A stretch of 64,000 nt of DNA from Amphiduros pacificus (Eukaryota > Annelida > Polychaeta > Phyllodocida > Hesionidae), in contig OX439008.1 of assembly GCA_949316495.1 (NCBI GenBank), forward strand, positions 42,397,511 to 42,461,510, given 5' to 3'. The notes below the pieces were generated by a model. It ran no database searches, was not told where the DNA came from, and saw only the letters and a list, made by a program, of their open reading frames with translations. A program made the position numbers and the translations under genes. Below are positions 30,048-42,834 of this stretch, piece by piece (position 1 is the stretch's first letter; every line of letters starts with the position of its first letter).

Positions 30048-33000
30048 CTAGCTGCTGCACATAACACATGCTTCCCTGTTCTGAAGAGAACACATCATTG
30101 CAGCCGCATTCTCCTCTTCCAATTTCTTTGCCTCTTCTGGTGTGGCTTGCTTGTTTTTGGCCTGGAGTTTAGATTTATCCACAGTGAACTGCACGGCCTT
30201 GGCTGCGGCTTTGGTTCGCAGGTAGTACATTCCGGTCTTCAGACCCTGCAGGAACAATCAAATAGATTAGGTATGAATTGAGTATGATCATCATAAAAAA
30301 AGACAGGACAATTTTGCAATTAGATGGAAAATGACTGCCAAAGATCTCTATTTTAATTTTGTGTATAACTTAAGTAACATGCAAATACTCTTGGTGAACA
30401 ATGTTATTCATGGTAAATTTCCAGTGTTCACAAATTTCTTTTTGATTGTCAAAAAGAAAAAACATAGGCATCAGAGATGCATCAACCCTCAGCCCTGGCA
30501 ACTTATTGCACAACATTCGCTCCACACAATATTTGGGAACAAAATGTCACTGCACCAAGGGAAATTGATGCAGGGGTAAAAAAACTCATAAAATCTACAT
30601 GTACTTCCTTATTTAGCTTATGTGTGTCAAGTATCATGACACTGTCATCATTTACTCTAGAATTATTGAGATGATGGGCCGGTGACCTTGAAAAGCAGGT
30701 TAAGGTCACCGTCCATCAAACTCATCTGGGGTCTTCACCAGATGCTTATGTGTGTCAATTCTCATGAAGCTGCCACTATTTGTTCTTGAGTTATTGCAAT
30801 GACGTGGATTTGACATAGTTGTCCCTGTGACCTTGAAAAGTAGGTGAAGGTCACCATTCATCAAACTCTTTTGGGGTCTTTACCAGATGATTATGTGTGT
30901 CAAATCTCAAAAAGCTGCCATCATTTGTTCTCGAGTTATCACAATGACAGGGATTTCACATAATTGTCCTTGTGACCTTGAAATGGTGAAGGTCAATTTT
31001 TCACAGAAAAAATTCTGATGTCTTTACCAGATGCTTATGTGTGTCAAATCTCATAAATCTGCCATCATTTGTTCTCAAGTTATTGCAATGATGGGGATTT
31101 CATGGTACAATTGTCTGTGACCTTGAAAAGTAGGTGAAGGTCATGTTCCATCAAAAGTGTCAGAGGTCAACAGATGCTTATGTGCGTCAAATCTCATAAA
31201 GCTGCCATCATTTGTTAGTTATTGCAATTCTTGGGATTTCACATAATTGTCCGTGACCTTGAAAAATAGGTCAAGGTCACCGTCCATCGGTCTCCACCAG
31301 ATGCTGGTGTGTCAAGTTTCATGAAATTGCCAATATTTGTTCTTGAGTTATCGCGATGACAAAAATGATTTCACATAATTGTCCCTGTGACCTTGAAAAG
31401 TAGGTGTAGGTCATGTTTCAGGGGCTGAGGGTAAAAAAACCATGCCTGTTTTTAAAATCAGTTAAGAACGTTTTGGCAAAGATTTTTCTAAAAAGTGTGT
31501 GTGTAATTTTTGTTTCCTCAGCAATTTTCCCAGTGTTTTTCTTTTTTGGGGCAATAAAATCATATGAAACAACATACCATTTTCCAGGCATAGAAGTGCA
31601 TGCTGGTGAGTTTTCCATAATTAGGTTCTGCAATGTGGAGGTTGAGAGATTGGCTCTGGTCAATATAAGCGCCACGGTCTGCTGCCATCTTAATGATCAC
31701 CTTCTGGGACAGTTCCCAAACAGTCTTGTAAAGGTCCTTCAGGTCCTGAGGGATGCCGTCCACATTCTGTAACAATCACATATTTTAATCTTCCAATTAT
31801 ATAAATGTGTCTTGGACCCTTTTCTTTTGTAAACAAAAAATAAACTTTGTTTTGTACTTGTCATGAGCTCGAGGAATAAATAGTATACAAAAATACCAGT
31901 CTGATACAGCAGACCAGGAAAAGTGGTTTATGTTTAATAATGCTATTAATGATTAGTGTAAATTTACAGAGATTGAGTCCCATGACCTTATAATATGGGT
32001 AGGTCGAGATCACAATCATTACATTCCCAGGGTTTTCAGGGATATGGTCACATGACCTTGAGATAGAGGTCAACATCACCATTATTTTAAATCTCCATAT
32101 GATGCACCCATGATTAGTATTTTTTTCTCAACTAATTGCATTTATGAAAAAAACAGCTGATTTCAAATCATTCATCAAAAGAACAAACCTGGATAGATCC
32201 TCCGTTTGCAATAATCTGGTTTTTCATGTCATCTGTCCACAAGGCTTTTTCTGTAAGGTCCTTTAATAAGTGATGGTTCACAACCTAAAAAGTACAATTT
32301 TATTTTTAAGCAGTGGAAGAAACGCGTCCAAACAATGAAATCAAAACTCTGGTTAAAGACATTCCGCAGTAAATTCATTGCCCCCCCAAAATTACTAAGC
32401 AGGTGAGCATTTTTAGAGTATCTGTTCCAGACAAGGCCTAAAAAAAATAGAAGTTTGTTTCAGATTATCCTACCCTACTTCAAAACACCAACCCCAAAAT
32501 TCTTCTTTTTTTTTTTGTACTTCTAGATAAAGATATAATAATCCTGTTATATCATTAAAATAAATTCATCCTTGATATATTTCATCCCTTTAAAAAAAAA
32601 AAAAAAAAAATCTAACCCCACCCTATTTTTTCAGGGCACGTTCTCAGAAACAAGGTTATTTTTTTAAATTTTGGGCCCGATACATTAAAGATGGACCTAC
32701 CTGGAACTCTCCTGAGAGGACTCTGCGAGTGTAGATATTACTGGTGTAGGCTTCAATGGCTTCATTATTACCCAGGATCTGAGCTGTTGAAGCTGTTGGC
32801 ATTGGGGCAAGCAGCAAACTGTTTCTCACTCCATGTCTGAATACAAAATATAAACATTTTACAAAAACCGAATTTACCATAGGATTTTCTTTTAGGATTA
32901 TTTACCACTAAACTGAATAATTTTGAGTAAAATGGACAAAACATGTTGTGGACAATATCCTAATAACCCTAAAAGTTTAGAACTTTGATACAAATACATA

Positions 33001-36000
33001 CTTCTTGATACGATTTCGGAGAGATGGCCAGTCATTGAGCTCAGTGTCTTTCACGCCCCACATGTCATGTTGCAAGATCTGCAAAATCAAATTTAACTTT
33101 TAATAAATTCAGATATAACCATATTTCATGGTTTAATTGAAATATGCAGCTAAATTTGAAAATTATTTGAAGAATTGATTATTTGTACTTACCCCTTTAC
33201 TGACTGGAGATCCCTCGTAGGTCTCGTAAGGGCCATACTTTTCTGCAAGCTCACAGCTGGCATCAAGGGCTGCATAATAAATAGTTTCAAAGATCTGTTT
33301 GTTGAGATTCTGGGCCTCCGCACTGTCGAATGGGAAGCGCATCAGAATAAACGCATCAGCCAGTCCTTGCACTCCAATTCCAATGGGTCGGTGACGTTTG
33401 TTGGACTTCTCTGCCTACAATTACAACCCCAACATTTTATAAAGGGGACATTTTTACCATTCAATTCCTTTCAACATGAAAAGAAGAAGCTTGAAGAATT
33501 TTGTCTGAAAGTATGGTTTGGCACCTACCTCTGGCACGGGATAGAAGTTAATTTCAATAATCTTGTTGAGATTCCTCACAACAACTTTCGTCACTTGTCT
33601 CAGTTGCTCAAAGTCAAATGTCCTATCTGCTTTCACATAGCGATTCAAAGCAATTGAGGCCAAATTGCATACTGCCACCTGGTGAAAAGAAAGTTACACA
33701 GAATTATTCCTCCAGTTATTAACAGTAGTTGGTACTACTTAAAAATAAAAGGTAACAAATCTTTACACTATTATTTCCATTATAATTAAGTGTGTGTATA
33801 TACACACATTATATATGTATATAATGACTTGTTTTTGGAGACAAAAAATATGAATAAAGAGTACATAATAAACAAGGAAATCACCTCATCAGGACTGCTG
33901 TATTCCACGATCTCTGTGCAGAGGTTGGAGCACTTGATGGTGCCTAGATTCTGCTGGTTGCTCTTGCTGTTGCAGGCATCTTTGTACAGCATATAAGGAG
34001 TACCTGTCTCCGTCTGAGACTCTATGATGGCATACCAAAGCTGCTGGGCCTTTATTGTCTTGCGGCAACGACCTTCTTTTTCGTACCTAAAAAGTAGAAT
34101 TGGTTAAATTCCTTTTTTTCCCAGCAAAAAAAATTAATTCTTTTAAATTTTTAAACAAAATTATTGCAAGGATTCTCAAGTCAAACGATTTATTCATCAC
34201 ATTTAAGACCAACATTTGCACAATCTATCAAAATATAATATATTATAATTATTCATTAAAACGACTTCTTTGAAATGGGGGCAGACATCATTCCCTTGGG
34301 AATTTGACTGAAAATTAGCTCACTTTGTGTATAGTTTCTCAAACTCTTCTCCCCAGCAGTCGTGCAGGCCTGGGCATTCATGGGGACACATCAGAGACCA
34401 GTCTCCGTTCTCTTCCACTCGCTTCATGAACAGATCGGGGATCCACAGAGCATAGAACAAGTCACGAGCACGAGACTCCTCAGAACCTGCAAGCAACAGA
34501 GGAATCAAGATAATCTAAGTTAACTGGGTCTTTATTTGTGTGTTTTGAGCATGCTATGCCTGGTATATATGCAGTATGAATAATTCATTATTATCTTTAG
34601 GGAAAATGGTAAATGCAGATCAGTTGTGTTTGTCGAAGTAGCTTCAAATTCTTAAACGTGTTTTATTTAAATGCAGTCATGACCTTTTATTCATATTGCT
34701 TGACTGTACCTCAATGACACTTAACCAAAGATCAAGGTAAAACATGATCCTATTTAAATAGCTTCTTGGTACATTTATACCCAAAACCATCGGTAAAATA
34801 GACATGAAATCTAATGTTTCTAGAAACACGGCGCACTGCCCATCATACTGAAGTTTCCCTAGCAAATGAACTCTACCTCCAGCGATTGACTGTTGCAGTT
34901 CTGACCCATGCCACTATTTTTCCCAGTCATAATGTCTAAAAGTGCAAATCCGTGTGCATTCTGTAGTGTTTTTTCTTCAGTTTTTTACCCGATATCAAAC
35001 TTGACAACGTGAAATGACATTTAGAAGAGTCCAAGCACTGCAACGTTGTGGAGTTTACAGATTGGTGCTGTCACTCCCGTGAATAAACTGACCCACTTTC
35101 ACCTGATTGCGCAAACTCGTAAACAATGGCGAAACGATGCCAAGATGAAGAAATAACAAAGATTTTTTTTTCAGACAGGGCTGAGATCATATGTTTACTT
35201 AAAGGGAACATAATTGTTTGATTGGTAGTTGCCAGAAGTCGAGTTCTACTGGAGTCGTGAGTTAAAGTGGATGGGCAGTGCGTGATGTTTCTGGAAACAG
35301 TGGATTTCAAGTCTTTTTTGACGATGTCTTTGGGTATAGTTGCTTAAAGGACCGAAGGGGAGTTTGTGATGAAGGTATAAATAATGTTTATCATATCATA
35401 TCACGGCAAATAAATTAATAGTTCTTTTTGTCCCAATAAAGGTGATTGCCTTCAAAAGAGGATAATAATTCCTCTTTGGGAAGTTGAAGTAAAATTCTTT
35501 GCACACAACACACAAATTCATCAAGTCTCACCTGTGTTTTTACGGCAATCCAAAAACTCGAAGACATCTGCATGCCAAGGTTCCAGATAGATTGCAAAGG
35601 CTCCTGGTCGTTTGTTTCCACCTTGATCAACATATCTAGCAGTGTTGTTGTAAACCCGCAACATTGGTAACAAACCATTTGATGTGCCATTTGTCTGTAA
35701 TGAAAACAAAAACATTTTAGCAAAAGAAAGTATAATTACATTTATAAATTCTAACTTAATTAATAATTTTACAGGAATGCAATTGTAAAAATTTAAGCTT
35801 GCTCTGTTGCCCCAAGGAGAGATTTTATTTTAGGTCTTTTTGCTTATTTTCTTCTATTTGACCAATTCAAACTATTGGCACACACCATTTTAAATGCAAG
35901 AGTTTTGTTTACAAGCAACTCACCCCAGCAATGTAGCTGCCCTGTGATCTGATGCAGTGAACATTGAGGCCAATGCCACCAGCACTCTTGGAGATGAGGG

Positions 36001-39000
36001 CGCACTGTTTGAGGGTGTCGTAGATGCCCTCTATGCTGTCACTGGCCATGGTGAGCAGAAAGCAGCTAGACAACTGCGGCCGGTTGGTGGCAGCATTGAA
36101 TAGTGTTGGTGAAGCATGAGTGAACCACTTCTCGGACATCAGGTTGTAAGTCTATATATCATAAAGAAAATTTGTCTTTTCACTGATATTTAAAAACATT
36201 TAATTTATTGACTTAGAATAGTGCACTGAATATAGTGTTGGTGAAGAATAAGTGAACCACTTCTCTGACATCAGGTTGTAGGTCTGTATATCAAAGAAAA
36301 TTCATGTCTTTTTATTTGATATCTTTAAACATCTTTATATTGATTTAGAGCAGTGCACTGAATAGAGTTGGTGAGGCATGAGTGGATCATTTCTGACATC
36401 AGATTGTAGGTCTAAATATCATCAAGAAAAAGATTTTCAAACAGGTGCCTTTTCAATTCCTTTTCAACATTATTCTTTTGATGTAAAATAGTGCAAAGAA
36501 TAATGTTGGTGAGGCAAGAGTGGACTACTTCAATACGATCAGGTTGGAGGTCTATAAATCATAAAGAAAGTTATCTGTTTAATGATTTTTTTAAATGCAC
36601 ATTTTTTCGTTCACTTTACAATATCTTTCTATTTCACAATGTCATCAAAATGGATAGATCTACAGGTGTTTAATTATTAAAATCACTGTAAATGAACTTC
36701 AAAGCAAATCAATTTATTTAGCAATACTGTATATATTAGGGTTACATTAAAGCCATCAGCAATAATAGTTTATATCTTTATATTCTAACCTCAATGGCAG
36801 CATCGATATCATCCTCGTGTATGCCAACAGCAACTCTCATGATCATGTGCTGGGGCCTCTCAGCTGTTTTCCCATTTATTTTCAACAGGTAGGACCTCTC
36901 CAGTGTTTTGAAGCCAAAAAAATTGTAGTTGAAGTCACGGTCATAGATCACTGAAGAATTCAGGCGCTGAAATATAAAAATGATAAATCATGGCATGCAG
37001 AAATCAATTTATCAGGTTTGTTGTGATTGGGGTAAACTTGTCAAGACTGTCCTTGCAGATTTGAATAGTCTATCATACTTACATCAGCATTGGCTTTCAC
37101 GATGTTGTGTGCCTTTTCAGATATCATGGGCGAATGTTTCATGGTTTTAGGGTTGATCCAATTGTACAGATCATCCATAACATCTGCAAGAATTAATTCA
37201 AACATTTTCAAAAGTTCTGCAGACAAAATCAATTAAGTATCAAATATTTGCAATTTGAGACATGAGAAATTGGATATGAATATTTTTTCCCTTTCTCATA
37301 ATATAAAAAGAATTATATTTGAATATTTTTTGCATTTATTTAACATCAAGTACAAAATACACAAATTGTTCAAGGTATGAAAAGATAAGATACATCTTGG
37401 CAAGAAAATAGTCCTAACCAATAGTTGCATTATATTTGACACAAAACAGACCAAAGCCCTTGGAACTGTGATGACCAGTTTTTTTTTTTTTGTCTTTTTT
37501 TGTTTGTTTGTTTGGTTTTTTTTTTAATTTCTGGAAAAACCTGCAATTTGCTTTATATATTGATATTTAGTACTTACCTAGCTTTAAAGGTAAAGAATTA
37601 TCAATGTGGCAAAAGTATTATATAGTATTCCCCATTTTGGTTTTTTACAGGAGTCTCAAAATGGAGCTATATCACGACTTCTAAAACAGGTATCAGATGT
37701 TCCAGTCTATATATTTAATTATATTAAAACTTGTAAAGCTTTTTCACAATTATCCCTGCTACCTCAATTCAAGGTAGGTGTATTAACCGATGTAAATGAA
37801 ACTGCAAGATACAAAAGTACCTGATAAAGAAAGATTAAGTAAAACATGAAATTTTCAACCTATTTAAGATGAGACACCTTCTCTGTATTTTGATTTTAGG
37901 GCAATTCACTCTTTGCCATTGTATTTGAAAGATATCTTGTATAATTTGAAAAGATTTCTAGAGCCTCATTGCAAAAAAGATTGGATTAATCTCCTGGAAA
38001 TAATACACTTTACAAAAAGTTAAGAAATCCACCCAGCAATTTCAGACAAGAAAGTCAAGCTTGTTGGACAGACAGTATTTAAGAAAATGTCAATTTCTCA
38101 CTGCATCAGCTGTGCTGAAAAAAATCATCACAGCTAAAAAGAATACTTTTACAATCTAATGGCAAAACTGTATGTCCTGTCACTTTTCTGACGATGTCTT
38201 ACCGCTGAACACCTTTTTGGTCTCTTTATGGAGGTTAGAGACTGCAATCCTAGCAGCGAGCAAGGCATAGTCTGGATGTTTGGTTGTCATGGTAGCAGCA
38301 GTTTCGGCGGCCAGGTTGTCCAGCTCCACCGTAGTAACGCCTGGATACAAGCCATTGATAACCTTCAGGGTGATGACAGCCTGAAAAGAAGAAAAAAACT
38401 ATTTCAATAAAAAAAAAAATTAAAATAATTAAATATAAAATATTAAATTAAAGTACCAATGTAAGGAAAACTTCCGAACTTGAGATATTTCTACTTGTAG
38501 CAAGGTAAAAATTTATCATTTTAAACCAAATGAATATTTTTTGTGCATGCCATTTTCAAGAGAAAAAAACATGATTCTTAAACATTTCAATTCAAATAAA
38601 CATCTTTCTGTATTTGATAGCTGAAATTTTTTTAGGCGCAAAAAAAAATATTAAAAAACATGAAGTCATTTGTAGAGCGAGGCACAGGAAACTTTCATGA
38701 GGAAATCTTTTTGGTATTAAATGATTTTCTTCAGTACTTAATTCAAAATTTACAGTTAAATAAAGCAATTAACTTGCTAATTATTTCAAAGTCCTGCACG
38801 CTTATTTATCACTTTGACATTAGACAACCAGTTTGGCGCCATATTGAAACAAAGGCAGACGACAGTTGAGACAAAGTTTATATATTCACGAGTCATGACT
38901 CACCGGATCGACGAAATCTTGGTTCAAACCATAGCACAACTTTGATATTCTTGATGTTATCTTGTCAAACATAACCTTTTCTTCACGACCATCTGAAAGA

Positions 39001-39200
39001 AAAATGAAAGTATTAATCTCGAAAATCTGAGAATCTGACATCTGTCACTAGTGTCAGTGTCAAACGTTGGGATTTGACAGTTTGAGTCCTGTCAATCATT
39101 GACAGTTCCACCAAAAATTCCATGCTTTAAACTTGACAAAACACCATCAAAGGTTTTGTGAAAAGTTAATAGTGAACTTACCTCGCTTTTTCACGAACAT
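30048..39200 (-). CDS. RRM1: Ribonucleoside-diphosphate reductase large subunit, complete in 16 exons
   Basis: RRM1 forms the catalytic alpha subunit that reduces ribonucleoside diphosphates for DNA synthesis. Coding exons in gene order: 39182-39200, 38904-38992, 38203-38380, 37083-37183, 36790-36966, 35924-36151, 35532-35694, 34324-34486, 33885-34086, 33529-33678, 33193-33414, 33002-33078, 32701-32836, 32189-32284, 31578-31766, 30048-30245. They sum to 2388 bases (795 aa plus stop); human RRM1 has 792. All introns are GT-AG. Visible parts are an N-terminal ATP-cone ([17 protein letters not shown]), QLSSCFLL with the redox Cys, [10 protein letters not shown] and AVCNLAS (active-site Asn/Cys/Glu and second Cys), GMYYLRT with radical-transfer tyrosines, and the C-terminal CVMC pair that is re-reduced by thioredoxin/glutaredoxin. 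Nothing essential is missing. Confidence 0.97.
30675..31420. repeat. Tandem ~140-bp repeat rich in TGACCTTGA...AAGGTCA, about 5 copies
   Basis: In the last RRM1 intron, GTGACCTTGAAAAGTAGGTG with AAGGTCA recurs at about 30682, 30827, 30972, 31117, 31253 and 31387. It is linked by CCAGATGCTTATGTGTGTCA and a TTTGTTCTTGAGTTATTGCA segment. Each junction is an inverted pair of the nuclear-receptor half-site AAGGTCA. Such sequences are common in mollusc genomes, so this is probably a dispersed repeat family rather than a control element. Confidence 0.85.
36222..36570 (-). repeat. Three decayed tandem copies of an RRM1 exon/intron boundary
   Basis: The 5' end of exon 35924-36151 plus its acceptor and adjacent intron (TAGTGTTGGTGAAG...CTTCTCGGACATCAGGTTGT...CATAAAGAAAA on the plus strand) recurs near 36233-36297, 36363-36430 and 36501-36570 with growing divergence. 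The period is about 130-138 bp. Each copy includes the acceptor region. None keeps a useful reading frame. They are relics of a local tandem duplication. Confidence 0.85.
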
Positions 39201-39420
39201 CTTGGAGGAACTTGTGGTGAAAAAGTTTAAATTTGGAGAATGGAGTTGGGATGTTCTGTTCTGTCCGAAAGTTGCTTGAAAACTGCGCCAAATATCAGAG
39301 CCTTTCCCGCCACGTGACGTCAGAGCGCGCCAAAAGACTCAGCTTCCCCACCTTCCCGCCTTCTATACGGACATTGCGAACTTCATATCCACTTGATCTG
39401 CGTGGATGGTGAATGAGCCA
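39201..39420 (-). promoter_or_regulatory. RRM1 promoter with E2F, CRE and E-box motifs
   Basis: Directly upstream of the RRM1 start lies a GC-rich patch. It holds GCGCCAAA (39285-39292), TTTCCCGCC (39303-39311), CACGTG (39311-39316) overlapping TGACGTCA (39315-39322), GCGCGCCAAAA (39325-39335) and CTTCCCGCC (39352-39360). Four E2F-like sites in 80 bp fit S-phase control of a DNA-precursor enzyme. No TATA box is evident. Confidence 0.75.
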
Positions 39421-40204
39421 GGGTTTTGAGTGTCTTTTACCTGATTGGTCACAAAAATGTTTTCCTGGTGAGGCTCTGGATGAACCGAAATTGTTCTCAT
39501 ATTTTACATGAAAATAACAAAATTATTGTTACATTGATCTTTGGCATTGCTCTCAGATTTTATTCACTCTGTCCATCACCAGTTAACCCCAGTCATACTG
39601 ACTGGTAGGTTTTTGATCGGTTCACTCTGAGAGCAATATGTTTTTTTGGCAATGTATGTGGAGCGTTAGTGAATAGTGTTCCATGGCACCAATCAAGCTA
39701 TCTGGACTATAGACAGAGTGGTGATTGGAGAACTCTATGATATAGTTTTTATTGTAAGGACATATTTCATTCATCAAACAACAGGTTATAAAGTTCTGTT
39801 TACTCCATGTAATACCTTTGATCTACCAGACATTTTTACGTGGACTTGGCCTTCAGTCTGTGTCACCTTTTCTCCCAATTTGACTGTTAACCGTAATATG
39901 ACATTGGAAAAAGAAAATATTGACCCTTGCATTCACTTGGGTAATAATATGTATTAGTAATATATTTCTTATCAATATTCTCAAAAAGCCAGACATCAAG
40001 ATCGGACCAGTGCATATGTCTGAAAATGGAAATAAAGGTTTTTAAAAAGTGATTGGAATGAACAGCAGTAAATTACGTTGCAACCAAGCTTTATCTTGAT
40101 TTGTTAACAGCTAAGAATGTTGACGGCAGAATATATTAAGAAACTAAGGACATAAGTAAAATGTACCTGAGCTTTCATGAAATCAGATTTTCAAACACTT
40201 TTAT
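39421..40204. other. Intergenic region with ATTGCTCTCAGA inverted motifs
   Basis: ATTGCTCTCAGATT occurs at about 39550, its reverse complement TCTGAGAGCAAT at about 39627, and a third copy at about 41681. They may be ends of small TIR elements. An open frame at 39676-39957 has no recognisable domain. Confidence 0.35.
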
Positions 40205-41085
40205 CCTATACATCACCATAAATTTAGGACATAGGCGTTAAAATGGGTAGGATCCAAATTCATGTGTATTGGGTGTCAGTGTGACGTTTTGCACCATTTT
40301 ACACACTTAAATTTAAATTTCTCAAAAGAAATAAAATTATGTCAAATAATAGTACAAGTTGACTATATTTCCCATAAATTGGTGCCAATATTTACATTTG
40401 AATAGCATTTCCGAGGGGTAATTTTGCTAAAATTCATTGTAGTTTATGGTAATTTTTCAAATATTGAAATAATAATGATGAAAAGTGTCCCATATTATGC
40501 TGAGAATAAAACTCTAATAGCGTGCAAAGCAAAAGGAATCTTAATAATTTGTTTGGTTGATTTTCTACCTTTTGGATTTGAAAGATATATATAATTTTCC
40601 CGATTTTCACACTGATTTCAAGGGAAATCCATAAAAATCATATTTTTGTAAAAGGCAGAAAATTTTATAACGGCATTTGTACCAATAATGGCTTAAACAG
40701 TGAGCTATACATCCCCCTAACATGTCCACATGGGACACCTTTCAAAATGATGGCCAATTTTTCACAAAGTGAAAATTTCAATTTTTCTCCATTGAAATAA
40801 AAAATCCCAATGACCTTGGCCCGTAAAATCTGTTCTATAGCTACAGACTTAATCTTAGGCTTGGTTGTTTCGTTTTGGAGAGACCTTGTATAATATGACT
40901 TTTGAGATTTTTTAGTATGCAACAACATTTTCATATTTCAAGGTCATGTCAAGGTTATCCCAAGGTCAAAGTATTTTTTAAAAATCTTATTTTCAATTGT
41001 CAAACACCCCTATAATTTTTGGGGGGCTAAATTTTATATTTTTTGTATAATTAGCCTATGTCCTTCATTTATGGCGATGAAAAAA
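40205..41085. mobile_element. Candidate non-autonomous TIR element, about 0.9 kb
   Basis: CATCACCATAAATTTAGGAC followed by ATAGGC (about 40212-40238) is matched in inverted orientation by GCCTATGTCC and TTCATTTATGGCGATG (about 41053-41079). Imperfect similarity continues outward for a few bases. The interior is non-coding and AT-rich, with a CAAGGTCATGTCAAGGTTAT segment near 40940. Ends and target duplication are not resolved. Confidence 0.5.
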
Positions 41086-41860
41086 GGCTTTATTGTCCAT
41101 AAGAGTTTGTGTTTTGGAATGGGCTTAAAACAATATTGTTAATGATCACATCAGTGATGCAATGAGTACAAACGTAGTATGAGGCACTTTCGGCAAAACG
41201 CAATAATTCTGGTAGATGTATACGTAGTCTGGTTGATTTCAGGGAAACAGCATCATGACCTCATATCATTTAAACATACCCCAAATCTCTGCTTAATTGT
41301 CTATGATTTCATGAAAGCTTTAAAATGGTTGTTTAAAAATTCACCGTTTTTTATTCAAAAGAATTAATTGATATCTAATGACAAGGCATACCTCCTAAAA
41401 CATTAGGAATACATTATTTTAAGACTAACCATTTTTATCTTCTTTCTTTTAGATAATTTGTATTCAGTATTCACTATATAAAAACAGGTCAACTAACTGG
41501 TGAAAACAAAATATCGTACATCTCAACCATACATCTAACGAAAACATAAAATGACGGGTATACATGCGCATGTATGTCCAGTATATATATATTTTTTTTC
41601 ACATTAAGTAGATAAATGTAAAAAGATATAATATAAGTTGTATTTTTTCACTTTGAAGGTTGATTTGAGCTGAGAATAATATTGCTCTCAGATTAGAGTA
41701 TAAATATTCGGATAATGCTTTCTCATTGGATCCATCAAAACAAAATCTCGAATAAATCACAGCCTGATTTACATGTATTTATTTTTCTAATAATGACAAT
41801 TTTTGTCTGCTTGGGTATTAATGTATTTTTCTCTGCTTGGGTAGGTATTAATGTATAGGA
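41086..41860. other. AT-rich intergenic sequence
   Basis: No gene or clear repeat, apart from a further ATTGCTCTCAGATT motif near 41681. Confidence 0.4.
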
Positions 41861-41865
41861 GAGGG

Positions 41866-41890
41866 CGAGCTGACGTCACTTCCGGTTGAC
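41866..41890. promoter_or_regulatory. CRE plus ETS motif pair
   Basis: TGACGTCA (41871-41878) is joined to ACTTCCGG (41878-41885) in a small GC-rich island. This pair is frequent in animal core promoters and may mark an alternative start of the gene at 43.4 kb or a separate transcript. Confidence 0.35.
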
Positions 41891-41944
41891 AACACGGTGA
41901 CCACGTTGGATACGTTGAAAACAAATCAGGACATACATACACTA

Positions 41945-42290
41945 GCATATGAAATCTTCAAAACTATAATTAACATCTTTTATTGTTCGCAATTACGGCA
42001 GTCATTTTCGGGGGGGCCAAAACGAAGTGAACTCTACAAAATACATATATAACTGTCTTCCTCTTGTTCTCACGATTTCAGACACATATGAATCATTTCT
42101 GTAAGTGTAATCAGTATTAGCCGAGATATTAATATGAAATCTTTAGAACCATCATTGACATCTTATGTCGTTCACAATTACGGCAGTCATTTTCGGGGCC
42201 GAAACAAAGTAAAATCTACATAGTACATATATATAACTGTCTTCCTCTTCTTCTCACGATTTCAGACATATAAAAATCATGTTCAGAGCC
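41945..42290. repeat. Direct duplication of about 180 bp
   Basis: CAATTACGGCAGTCATTTTC and ACTGTCTTCCTCTT...TCTCACGATTTCAGACA occur twice in the same order (about 41990-42075 and 42175-42270), with preceding ATGAAATCTT...ACATCTTAT-like sequence also shared. It is a local tandem duplication with moderate divergence. Confidence 0.8.
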
Positions 42291-42364
42291 AAAACATAGA
42301 ATTTTTTTTTATTATTGTTAGCCGAGAATCATGTAGGTCTATGTGATAGTAAGTATTGTGCGGA

Positions 42365-42490
42365 TGTGAAAAATATCTTACTAATGTGAAAAATATCTTA
42401 CTAATGTGAAAATATTTTACTTATGTGAAAAATATCTTACTTATGTGAAAAATATCTTACTTATGTGAAAAAAATTTCTTATTTGTGTGA
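42365..42490. repeat. Short tandem repeat, unit about 20 bp, about 6 copies
   Basis: GTGAAAAATATCTTACTTAT repeats with small changes over about 125 bp. Confidence 0.9.
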
Positions 42491-42834
42491 AAGCATTTCT
42501 GTCAAAAAGGGAAGACATGACTCAAAACTGTGGAAACAATGACGAAATGCCCTTTGATCAAAGGTTTGACCTTACATCATAAGGATTTTGAAGAGCAATA
42601 GACTGTGAATGCGGATAATTGGAATCAGTGAAATTTTACTATGTGACATCATTCACTGAAATTTTGGGTTTTTCACACCACTAAATAAGAAGACATCAAA
42701 GGCTGTATAGAATCCGCCTTAAAGGCTGGGCTGTATAGAATTGATTTTTTTTTCAAACATATTAATATAAAAAAAAAAGACTTTGTTGAGGAAACAAAAA
42801 TGTACATCATATAGAATTAAATTGTATTTTGCAA

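Noticed and set aside
31413-37824. Plus-strand frames across RRM1 (31413-31772, 33175-33657, 37606-37824 and others)
   Set aside because: They are antisense to RRM1 exons or lie in its introns and have no domain.
39676-39957. Small plus-strand gene of 93 aa upstream of RRM1
   Set aside because: No domain, no splice or promoter support, and it lies among TIR-like motifs.
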